Below are positions 7,793 to 14,778 of a stretch of DNA of 64,000 bases, one piece after another; position 1 is the first letter of the stretch, and each line of letters begins with the position of its first letter. The position numbers and the translations under genes are program-made. Origin of the DNA: Nocardioides conyzicola. GTDB lineage: Bacteria > Actinomycetota > Actinomycetes > Propionibacteriales > Nocardioidaceae. Location of the stretch: NCBI RefSeq assembly GCF_039543825.1, contig NZ_BAABKM010000002.1, positions 1,334,133-1,398,132 on the forward strand. Direction: 5' to 3'. The notes below the pieces were generated by a model, which worked only from the letters and a program-made list of their open reading frames with translations, was not told the DNA's origin and did not search any database.

Positions 7793-9136
7793 CTAGCTCG
7801 ACCGGCCGGGTCGCAGCCGGCGGCCCACGCCGCGCGCGACCCGGCTGACGCCCGACGGGTGGTCGGCGGCCTTCGCCGCCGGCGCCTCGGCTCCGGCACG
7901 GCTACGGGCCTGGATCGTCATGCCGCCGACGTTGTCGATGACCAGCTCGGCGGGGACGGTGCGCCACGCACTGCCACCGACGCGGACGGCGAGGCGCCGC
8001 ACCGCCGGCAGCCCGGACAGCCAGGAACGCAGGAGTACCTCGCCGTCGGTGCTCACGACCTCGGCGATGAACGGCAGCGAGCCGATGCGCAGGCCGGCCT
8101 TCACGCTCGCCCCGGTGGTGAAGTCGTCGACCGGCAGCGGCCACTCCAGCAGGGTCCCGCGAGCGGACTCGGTGATCCGGGCCGCGGCCGGCTGGAAGAG
8201 GCGGCTGGGCAGCCAGCGGCCGGCGCCGACGTCGATGACCAGCTGACCGCGGCGCTTCGCCACGACGACCAGGCTGGCGGTCCCGGGCGTCACCTCGAGC
8301 AGCGCCGAGCGCGGCGCCGAGCGCGGCAGGGCGCCCACGGTGTGGTCCCCGGCGAGCTGCAGATCGACCAGCCAGCCACCGGTCGGGAGGGGTCTGCCGA
8401 GTGCCGCGGTGCGCAGGTCGATGCGGACCAGGGTGCCCGACTCGTCGGCGGCCGGCACCGGCCACTGGTGGCCGCCGGTCAGCGAGCCGACCAGCGCGCG
8501 CACGATCCCGCCCTCTGCTGAGCGCAGCTCGAGCACGCCGTCTCGCCACTCGACGTCGACGACCCGGTGCTCCGTCGCGTCGGTGTGCCCGGTCCGGCCC
8601 GCGGCGAGGAGCACGACGCTGCTGGCGACGACCGCTACCTGGCTCGCCGCGTCCACGGCGGCGCGGCGTACGTCGGCCACACCGGCACCCGCGGGCAGGT
8701 CACCGGTGACCAGCACCGGCAGCCCCGACACGTCGACGTCGGCGAGCTCCGCGCCGGGAGCGACGTGGTCGGCGGCGAAGAGGTCCCAGGCCGTCGTCGT
8801 GGCGACCGCCTTGCCGACCACGACGCCGGCGCCGGTGTCGCGGGCGGCCGCGAGCAGCAGCTCGAGCGCGTCGGCGGCGAGCCGCTCGGACTCGCGGAGC
8901 GGCAGCGTCGCGGTCGCCTGGGTCGCACCCTGCGGAGCGGTGTCGGCCACGACGACGTTGGGCCGGTGGCCGGCGAGCCGGTCCAGCAGGTCGCGGGACC
9001 CGGCGTCCAGACCGTCGGCGACGGCGACGACCCGGTAGGCGTCAGCAGGGAGCGTCTGGACGTCCAAGGTGGCGAGGAGCCCCCTGAACTCCTTGACATC
9101 CTGAACCGTCACGAGCACGTCGACCGCAGTATCCAT
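7793..9136 (-). CDS. Glycosyltransferase-like protein with degenerate GT2 fold and beta-rich tail
   Basis: A 447-residue protein starting at ATG 9136. The first 70 residues (DVLVTVQDVKEFRGLL, LDVQTLPADAYRVVAV, GLDAGSRDLLDRLAG) read like the N terminus of a family 2 glycosyltransferase, including the 'Q-T-L-P-x-D-A-Y-x-V' stretch, but the Asp-rich nucleotide-sugar motifs expected later are not seen. From about residue 200 the protein is made of short alternating strands, as in the beta-sandwich tails of teichoic-acid glycosyltransferases. It may be a non-catalytic relative or a very divergent enzyme. The C terminus is basic. The gene is antisense to its flanking genes and lies between the kinase and its presumed regulator. 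Confidence 0.55.
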   Translation of the reverse strand: MDTAVDVLVTVQDVKEFRGLLATLDVQTLPADAYRVVAVADGLDAGSRDLLDRLAGHRPNVVVADTAPQGATQATATLPLRESERLAADALELLLAAARDTGAGVVVGKAVATTTAWDLFAADHVAPGAELADVDVSGLPVLVTGDLPAGAGVADVRRAAVDAASQVAVVASSVVLLAAGRTGHTDATEHRVVDVEWRDGVLELRSAEGGIVRALVGSLTGGHQWPVPAADESGTLVRIDLRTAALGRPLPTGGWLVDLQLAGDHTVGALPRSAPRSALLEVTPGTASLVVVAKRRGQLVIDVGAGRWLPSRLFQPAAARITESARGTLLEWPLPVDDFTTGASVKAGLRIGSLPFIAEVVSTDGEVLLRSWLSGLPAVRRLAVRVGGSAWRTVPAELVIDNVGGMTIQARSRAGAEAPAAKAADHPSGVSRVARGVGRRLRPGRSS

Positions 9137-9271
9137 GCGGGGCATCCTTCCAGAGCGTGCCCGCGGCGTCCGGCAGGTGGGGCGGCGAAACGACGCGGAC
9201 ATTGCCTCGACCCGTTCCACAGGCGAGGATCCGATGGTGCTCCCGCCGACAATCGCCCGCCGAGGACCGTG

Positions 9272-10024
9272 GTGACGCCTCGTCCGCCGCTCCGGGTGCT
9301 GGTCGTCGACGACGAGCGGCCGGCGCTCGACGAGCTCGCCTACCTGCTCGCCGCCGAGCCGCGGGTCACCGAGGTCGTCACCAGCTCGTCCGCCACCGAC
9401 GCCCTGCGGATCCTGCAGGAGGGCGCGATCGACGCGGTCTTCCTCGACATCCAGATGCCGGGCCTCACGGGGCTGGAGCTGGCCCAGGTGCTCAGCCGCT
9501 TCCGCCTGCCGCCCCCGGTCGTCTTCGTGACGGCGCACGAGCAGCACGCGGTCGAGGCGTTCGACCTGCGCGCCGTCGACTACGTCCTCAAGCCGGTGGG
9601 CGCGGACCGGCTGGCGGAGGCGGTACGCCGCGTCGTGAGCGCGGTCAGCGGCCCCGCCGAGTCCGAGCCGGCCCGCGACGACGCGCAGGTGGCCGTGGAG
9701 CGGGGCGGCGTGACCCGGTTCATCAACCGGTGCGACATCACCCACGTCGAGGCCCAGGGCGACTACGCGCGGCTGCACACGGCCACCGAGTCGCACCTGC
9801 TCCGGAGCCCGCTGACGACCCTCGAGGAGGAGTGGGCCGCGGCCGGGTTCGTCCGGATCCACCGCTCGCTGCTGGTCTCCCTCCCCCACGTGGCCGAGGT
9901 GCGGATGGACGGCGGCCGCTGCGCGGTCGTGGTCGGTTCCCCGGGCGTCGAGCTCGGCGTCAGTCGGCGGCACACCCGCGAGCTGCGCGAGCTCCTGCTG
10001 GCCTCGCGGACCGTCGGGCCGTGA
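9272..10024 (+). CDS. LytTR-family response regulator
   Basis: A 250-residue regulator. The receiver domain spans residues 7-125, with VVDDE (acidic pocket), phosphoacceptor D59 in FLDIQMPG, and the Lys of DYVLKPVG near residue 111. A LytTR DNA-binding domain covers about residues 150-245 (RFINRCDITHVEAQGDYARLHT, FVRIHRSLLVSLPHVAEV). GTG 9272 is taken because GAGGA at 9262-9266 is 5 bases upstream; GTG 9269 is the alternative. It overlaps the next gene by GTGA, so it forms an operon with the small membrane protein and the SSS symporter. The LytS-type kinase at 5861 is the probable partner. Confidence 0.9.
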   Translation: MTPRPPLRVLVVDDERPALDELAYLLAAEPRVTEVVTSSSATDALRILQEGAIDAVFLDIQMPGLTGLELAQVLSRFRLPPPVVFVTAHEQHAVEAFDLRAVDYVLKPVGADRLAEAVRRVVSAVSGPAESEPARDDAQVAVERGGVTRFINRCDITHVEAQGDYARLHTATESHLLRSPLTTLEEEWAAAGFVRIHRSLLVSLPHVAEVRMDGGRCAVVVGSPGVELGVSRRHTRELRELLLASRTVGP

Positions 10025-10413
10025 CCGGTCCGACCCAGCAGCCGGGCGGCCCGCCGCCCGAGCGGGTCAGGGTCACCGGCCCACCGCGCCGGCGCCCGCC
10101 GGTGGGGCGCACCTCCGACATCGACGCCGGCACCCGGCTGGGCGACGTCTACATGCGCTCGCTGCTGCGCGAGCAGCTGCGGCTCGCCCTCGGCGTCCTG
10201 GGCGTGATGGCGGTGACGATCGGCCTGCTGCCCCTCGCCTTCCACCTGGCGCCGGGCCTCTCCGACGTACGGCTGCTCGGCGTGCCGCTCGGGTGGCTGC
10301 TGCTCGGCGTGGCGGTCTACCCCGCGCTCGTGGCGCTCGGCTGGGTCTACGTACGCCGGGCCGAGCGCAACGAGCGCGACTTCGCCGACCTGGTCTCGGA
10401 GACGGAGTCGTGA
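10021..10413 (+). CDS. Small two-helix membrane protein (DUF485-like symporter partner)
   Basis: A 130-residue protein. The first 60 residues are Pro/Arg-rich and soluble; two membrane helices follow at about residues 61-83 and 89-109 (LGVLGVMAVTIGLLPLAFHL; LLGVPLGWLLLGVAVYPAL). It ends with a basic/acidic tail. GTG 10021 overlaps the LytTR stop and its own stop overlaps the symporter start. Small DUF485 proteins commonly precede acetate/carboxylate SSS symporters, as at 22466 in this window. The function is unproven; it may assist or regulate the transporter. Confidence 0.7.
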   Translation: MTGPTQQPGGPPPERVRVTGPPRRRPPVGRTSDIDAGTRLGDVYMRSLLREQLRLALGVLGVMAVTIGLLPLAFHLAPGLSDVRLLGVPLGWLLLGVAVYPALVALGWVYVRRAERNERDFADLVSETES

Positions 10414-11912
10414 CGCTCGACGCCGCGCCCGGCATCGTCGCGATCACCTTCGTCACGGTCGCGACCCTGATGATCGGCACCTGGGGGCTGCGGTTCTCGC
10501 GCACGACCAGCGACTTCTTCGTCGCGTCCCGGACGGTGCACCCGCGGCTCAACGCGAGCGCGATCGGCGGCGAGTACCTCTCGGCCGCGTCCTTCCTCGG
10601 CGTCGCCGGGCTGGTGCTGCTCAACGGCGCCGACATGCTCTGGTACCCGGTCGGCTGGACCGCCGGCTACCTCGTCCTGCTGGTCCTGGTCGCGGCGCCG
10701 CTGCGGCGCTCCGGCGCCTACACGCTGCCGGACTTCGCCGAGGCGCGGCTCGGCTCGCGCGGGGTCCGGGCCGCCTGCTCGGTGCTGGTCGTCGCGGTCG
10801 GCTGGCTCTACCTGCTGCCGCAGTTCCAGGGCGCCGGGCTGACGCTGCGGTCCGCGGTCGGCGCCCCGACCTGGGTCGGGCCGGTGATCGTCGGGGCCGT
10901 CGTGCTGGCCAACGTCACGTCGGGCGGGATGCGCAGCATCACCTTCGTGCAGGCCTTCCAGTACTGGCTCAAGCTCACCGCGCTGCTCGTCCCGGCCGCG
11001 GTGCTGCTGGTGGTGTGGGCGGGTGACTCGTCCCCGCGGCCGTCCGGGGCCGGCGCCTGGTCGGTGCCGCTGGCCTCGGGCGGAGGGTCCGGCCTGTACG
11101 TCACCTACTCGCTGATCATCGCGACGTTCCTGGGCACCATGGGGCTGCCGCACGTGGTCGTGCGCTTCTACACCAACCCCGACGGACGGGCGGCCCGGCG
11201 TACGACGCTCGTGGTGCTGGCCCTGCTCGGCCTCTTCTACCTGCTGCCGCCCGTGTACGGCGCGCTCGGGCGGATCTACGCGCCCGAGCTCGCGGTGGCC
11301 GGGCGGTCGGACGCGCTGGTGCTCGAGCTGCCGCGGATCATGGTCGACGGGCTGCTCGGGGAGGTGCTGACCGGCATGGTGACGGCCGGCGCGTTCGCAG
11401 CCTTCCTGTCCACGTCGTCGGGGCTCTCGATCGCCGTCGCGGGGGTGCTCAGCCAGGACGTCACCGCGCGCGTACGCCGGCTCGGCGGCGTGACCGCTTT
11501 CCGGCTGTCCGCGGTCGTGGCCGTGACCGTGCCGTGCGTGGTCGCGCTGCTCGTGCCCAACCTCGGCGTCGCCCGCGCGGTCGGGCTCGCCTTCGCGATG
11601 GCGGCCGCGACGTTCTGCCCGCTGCTGCTGCTCGGCATCTGGTGGCGCGGCCTCACGTCGTACGGCGCGATCGCGGGGCTGGCCGTCGGCGGCGTCAGCT
11701 CGTCGATCGCCATCGCCTGGACGGTCGGCGTCTCGACCCCGTCGGGCTGGGTGGACGCGCTGATGGGTCAGCCGGCCGCGTGGACGGTGCCGCTCGCGCT
11801 CGCCACGATGGTCGTCGTCTCGCTGGCCACCCGGTCGCGGGTGCCCGAGCACGCCGACCGGTTCCTGGTGCGGCTGCACACGCCGGAGACGCTGGAGCTG
11901 GACCGGGGCTGA
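10410..11912 (+). CDS. Sodium:solute symporter family (SSS) carboxylate transporter
   Basis: A 500-residue polytopic membrane protein with about 13 helices. It carries the SSS pattern TSDFFVASRTV followed by IGGEYLSAASFLG near residue 50, and GLPHVVVRFYTNPD near residue 240, both shared with the ActP-like symporter at 22830. SSS members of this branch move acetate, pyruvate or similar monocarboxylates with Na+ or H+. GTG 10410 overlaps the preceding stop by 4 bases. Control by the adjacent LytTR regulator would parallel the BtsSR/BtsT pyruvate system of E. coli in logic (though BtsT is a different family); this is inference. Confidence 0.85.
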   Translation: MTLDAAPGIVAITFVTVATLMIGTWGLRFSRTTSDFFVASRTVHPRLNASAIGGEYLSAASFLGVAGLVLLNGADMLWYPVGWTAGYLVLLVLVAAPLRRSGAYTLPDFAEARLGSRGVRAACSVLVVAVGWLYLLPQFQGAGLTLRSAVGAPTWVGPVIVGAVVLANVTSGGMRSITFVQAFQYWLKLTALLVPAAVLLVVWAGDSSPRPSGAGAWSVPLASGGGSGLYVTYSLIIATFLGTMGLPHVVVRFYTNPDGRAARRTTLVVLALLGLFYLLPPVYGALGRIYAPELAVAGRSDALVLELPRIMVDGLLGEVLTGMVTAGAFAAFLSTSSGLSIAVAGVLSQDVTARVRRLGGVTAFRLSAVVAVTVPCVVALLVPNLGVARAVGLAFAMAAATFCPLLLLGIWWRGLTSYGAIAGLAVGGVSSSIAIAWTVGVSTPSGWVDALMGQPAAWTVPLALATMVVVSLATRSRVPEHADRFLVRLHTPETLELDRG

Positions 11913-11933
11913 GCCGTCGAGACGCGGGCTCCG

Positions 11934-11939
11934 TAGGCT
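11934..11939 (+). promoter_or_regulatory. -10 box (TAGGCT), leaderless GTG start
   Basis: TAGGCT, 7 bases, GTG 11947. It separates the phosphatase gene from the symporter that ends at 11912. Confidence 0.5.
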
Positions 11940-11946
11940 CACCGAC

Positions 11947-12597
11947 GTGCGCCTCATCCTCATCCGCCACGGCGAGACCCCGTCCAACGTGGCGGGCGCC
12001 CTCGACACGGCCGTGCCCGGCGCGCCCCTGACGCCCCTCGGCCACCGGCAGGCGTCCGCGATCCCACCCGTGCTGACCACCGAGCGGATCAGCGCGATCC
12101 ACGCCTCGCCCCTGGTCCGCACCCAGCTCACGGCGGCCCCGCTGGCCACGGCGCGCGGGCTCGAGGTAGTCGTCAGCGAGGGGCTCGAGGAGATCGCCGC
12201 CGGGGAGCTCGAGATGAAGACCGACGACGCCTCGGTCGCGGCGTACTCCGACACCGTCGCCGCCTGGATCGCCGGAGACCTGGGCGCGACGATACCGGGC
12301 GGTGCGGACGGACACGCCTTCTTCGAGCGGTACGCCGGCGCCGTCGGCGCCATCACGGCCGAGCACGCCGACGACGCCACCGTGGTCGCGTTCAGCCACG
12401 GCGCCGCGATCCGCACCTTCGCCGCCCGCCACGGCGGCCCGGCCGACGCCCGGCTGCTCAACACCGGCGCGGTGGTGCTCGAGGGCTCGCCGTACCGCGG
12501 CTGGGTCGTCACCCGCTGGTCCCGCGACCCCCTCGGCGGCGCGCACCTCGCCGACCCGGCCGCCCACGACGTCACCGGGGACCCGGACCCGGTCTGA
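11947..12597 (+). CDS. Histidine phosphatase (phosphoglycerate mutase-like)
   Basis: A 216-residue member of branch 1 of the histidine phosphatase superfamily. The catalytic RHGET motif is at residues 7-11 (H8), the second basic patch SPLVRTQLTA is near 57, and the second catalytic His is in FSHGAAIR near 151. These enzymes hydrolyse phosphomonoesters through a phospho-His intermediate; no feature points to a particular substrate. The GTG start follows a -10 box at leaderless distance. It ends 18 bases before a 72-bp inverted repeat and is convergent with the nitrate operon. Confidence 0.85.
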   Translation: MRLILIRHGETPSNVAGALDTAVPGAPLTPLGHRQASAIPPVLTTERISAIHASPLVRTQLTAAPLATARGLEVVVSEGLEEIAAGELEMKTDDASVAAYSDTVAAWIAGDLGATIPGGADGHAFFERYAGAVGAITAEHADDATVVAFSHGAAIRTFAARHGGPADARLLNTGAVVLEGSPYRGWVVTRWSRDPLGGAHLADPAAHDVTGDPDPV

Positions 12598-12614
12598 GGG
12601 CGGCCGGTCGCGGC

Positions 12615-12686
12615 TGTAACGCCGTGTTACCGGCACTACCCCACCCGCTGCAACACCCCGGGTACAGCCAGTAACACGGCGTTACA
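12615..12686. repeat. 72-bp palindromic repeat element, copy A
   Basis: The element begins TGTAACGCCGTGTTAC and ends GTAACACGGCGTTACA, so its 16-base ends are perfect inverted repeats around a 40-base core. A second 72-base copy lies at 60152-60223. Copy B resembles the reverse complement of copy A across the core as well (shared GGCTGTACCC and GTTGCAGC blocks). Copy A sits between convergent genes and may act as a bidirectional terminator here, but the conserved core argues for a dispersed element. Confidence 0.8.
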
Positions 12687-12695
12687 TGCGCCGGG

Positions 12696-13328
12696 TCAGG
12701 CCGACCGCACTCCCGCCAGCCCCACCACGGCCCGCTCGACGACCAGGTCGACCACGGCGGAGTGCGCACCGATCACGTCCGCGACCACGGCCGCGGCGGA
12801 CGACTCGGCCCGGCAGCGGTCGGCGAAGTGCCCCGGAGCGAGCAGGTACGGCGAGACGGCGTCGTCCGGCGTCACCACGTCCGCGGGCCGGAGACCGACG
12901 CCGGAGAGCGTCGCGAGCCGGACCGGGCCACCCCACTGCTCGGAGAGGTACGCCGCTGCGAGCATCTGGTCGCGGGTGGCGAGCGGGTCGGTGGAGCCCG
13001 CGGCGACCATCACGACCGGCGCTCCCGGAGAGGCGCCCGCGGCGACGAGCCGCGCGACCTGAGCCGCCGCCAGCAGCGGGTCCGGTCCCAGGGCCCGCCC
13101 GGCGTCGAGGTCGTGCCGGACGTGGTGCCCGGTCGACAGCAACAGGGGCACGACCACCGACGGCTCACCGGACGCCATCACCGAGGAGTACGACGGGGCG
13201 CAGAGCTCGACGTACGACGCCACCCACGGCATGCCCAGCCGGGTGCCGGCCGCGCCCGTGACCGAGCGCGCCACCGCGTTGCCGGCGACGTGGCGGGTGC
13301 CGTGGGCGACGGTCACCAGCCGGATCAC
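12696..13328 (-). CDS. sirB: Sirohydrochlorin chelatase (CbiX/SirB-like)
   Basis: A 210-residue chelatase-family protein. VTVAHGTRHVAGN at residues 5-17 holds the first metal-site His (H9), VVVPLLLSTGHHVRHD near 83 holds the second His pair, and the two halves resemble each other, as in CbiX. In a nitrite reductase operon the expected reaction is insertion of Fe2+ into sirohydrochlorin to make siroheme for NirB. GTG 13328 overlaps the nnaR stop (GTGA), so it is the last gene of the nitrate operon. Co or Ni as metal cannot be excluded from sequence. Confidence 0.82.
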   Translation of the reverse strand: MIRLVTVAHGTRHVAGNAVARSVTGAAGTRLGMPWVASYVELCAPSYSSVMASGEPSVVVPLLLSTGHHVRHDLDAGRALGPDPLLAAAQVARLVAAGASPGAPVVMVAAGSTDPLATRDQMLAAAYLSEQWGGPVRLATLSGVGLRPADVVTPDDAVSPYLLAPGHFADRCRAESSAAAVVADVIGAHSAVVDLVVERAVVGLAGVRSA

Positions 13329-14443
13329 GGCGCCACCGCCAGCCGGTAGCCGCGCTTCACCACGGTCTGCACGGCCCGCGTGCCGAGCGCGGCGCGCAGC
13401 CGCGCCACCGCCATCTCGACCGCGTGCTCCGAGCCGGCCGTGCCCGACGGCAGCATCGCCAGCAGCGCCGCCCGGGCGACCACGTTGCCCGGGTTGGCCA
13501 CCAGCGCGTGCAGCACCGCGGCGGGGGCGGGCGAGAGCCGGACCTCGTGCCCGTCGAGGAGCACGCCGTCGCCGTGCAGCAGCAGCTGGTGGCCGCCGAC
13601 CAGCTCGAGGGTCAGCCCGAGGCGGCGCGACGGCAGCTCCAGCTCGAGCTGCTTGACCATCGCGGTCAGGCGGGAGCGGTCGGGATACATCGTCGGCACG
13701 CCCCACATCTCGAACGCGGCGGCGGTCACCGGTCCCACGCAGGACGCGACCACGTCCGCCTGGAAGGCGCCGATCAGCTCGTCGCGGCGCCCGGTCGGGC
13801 CGGCGGCGTCCATCAGCGCGGCCACCGCCGGCGCGGACGTGAACGTCACGGCGTCGAGGGCGCGGTCGGCCACCAGGTCGATCAGCTTGAACATCGGCTC
13901 GAGGTCGGCCGCCGCCTCCACCCGGTAGACCGTCACGGTCGTGACGTCGGCGCCCTGGCGCCGCAGCGCGTGCGCGACCATCGACAGCGACTGGCCGTGC
14001 TCCTGCACCACGATCCGCAGGCCGTCGAGGCGTCGCCCGCGCAGGTGCTCGAGCACGTCCTCGAAGCACTCCGACTCCGGAGCCCAGAGCTCCCGCAGAC
14101 CCCGGCGGCGCAGGGCGCCGACGCTCTTCGGCCCGCGGGCGAGGATCTCGGCGGAGCCCAGCGCCGTCAGCAGGTCGGGCAGCAGCCCCCACCGCTCCGC
14201 CGCCGCGAACCACGACTTCATGCCGATGCCGGTCGTCGCCAGGAACATGTCGACCGGCCGGCCCAGCACCTCCTCCGTCGAGGCCCGCAGCTGCTCGTCG
14301 TCGATCTGGTTGGGGTCCAGCGACAGGGCCGGCGCCCACTCGACCGCGGCGCCGCGTCGCTCGAGCAGACCGATCTGCTCGTCGACCTTCCGGGCAGCGG
14401 TGACGCCGACACGAAAGCCGCTCAACGGAAGGGGTTCTGACAT
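13325..14443 (-). CDS. nnaR: NnaR-type regulator: uroporphyrinogen-III synthase domain fused to OmpR-type winged helix
   Basis: A 372-residue two-domain protein. Residues about 1-260 are HemD-like (FRVGVTAARK, TTGIGMKSW, FTSAPAVAALM). Residues about 285-372 form a Trans_reg_C winged helix (LSPAPAAVLHALVANPGNVVARAALL, VEMAVARLRAALGTRAVQTVVKRGYRL). There is no receiver domain. NnaR proteins of Streptomyces and Mycobacterium have this architecture and activate nitrate/nitrite assimilation genes with GlnR (from memory). Its position inside the nirBD operon next to sirB supports this. Whether the HemD half is still catalytic or senses a tetrapyrrole cannot be read from sequence. ATG 14443 overlaps the nirD stop by one base. 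Confidence 0.88.
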   Translation of the reverse strand: MSEPLPLSGFRVGVTAARKVDEQIGLLERRGAAVEWAPALSLDPNQIDDEQLRASTEEVLGRPVDMFLATTGIGMKSWFAAAERWGLLPDLLTALGSAEILARGPKSVGALRRRGLRELWAPESECFEDVLEHLRGRRLDGLRIVVQEHGQSLSMVAHALRRQGADVTTVTVYRVEAAADLEPMFKLIDLVADRALDAVTFTSAPAVAALMDAAGPTGRRDELIGAFQADVVASCVGPVTAAAFEMWGVPTMYPDRSRLTAMVKQLELELPSRRLGLTLELVGGHQLLLHGDGVLLDGHEVRLSPAPAAVLHALVANPGNVVARAALLAMLPSGTAGSEHAVEMAVARLRAALGTRAVQTVVKRGYRLAVAP

Positions 14444-14778
14444 CAGCTCTCCTGCGGGGGACCGACGAGCACGAGCCCGTCGTCGACCCGTACGTCGTAC
14501 GTCGTGACCCGGACCTCCGCGTCGTCGAGGCACTGCCCGGTCCGCAGGTCGAAGGCCTGCTTGTGCATCGGTGAGGCGACGAACGGGACCTCGCCGCGCG
14601 TGCCGACGATCCCCCGAGCCAGCACCGATGCCTGGGAACAAGGGTCGTAGTTGGACATCGCGTAGACGTTGCCGTCGTGTGTCCGGAAGATTGCGACCGC
14701 GGCGCCCTCGACGAGCGCGGCGACGCCGCCCTCCACCTCGATCTGGTCGAGCCGGCACACCGGGACCCAGCCGGTCAC
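14443..14778 (-). CDS. nirD: Nitrite reductase [NAD(P)H] small subunit NirD
   Basis: A 111-residue Rieske-like protein (MTGWVPVCRLDQIEVEGG, YAMSNYDPCSQASVL, FVASPMHKQAFDLRTGQC). As usual for NirD the Rieske ligands are incomplete, so it probably holds no [2Fe-2S] cluster and serves as a structural subunit of NirBD. GTG 14778 overlaps the nirB stop. The size and position directly after nirB are standard. Confidence 0.92.
   Translation of the reverse strand: MTGWVPVCRLDQIEVEGGVAALVEGAAVAIFRTHDGNVYAMSNYDPCSQASVLARGIVGTRGEVPFVASPMHKQAFDLRTGQCLDDAEVRVTTYDVRVDDGLVLVGPPQES

Noticed and set aside
12572..12769. Small protein similar to a frame near 60160
   Set aside because: The similarity of the two translated frames comes entirely from the 72-bp repeat; neither has a start, ribosome binding site or composition of a gene.
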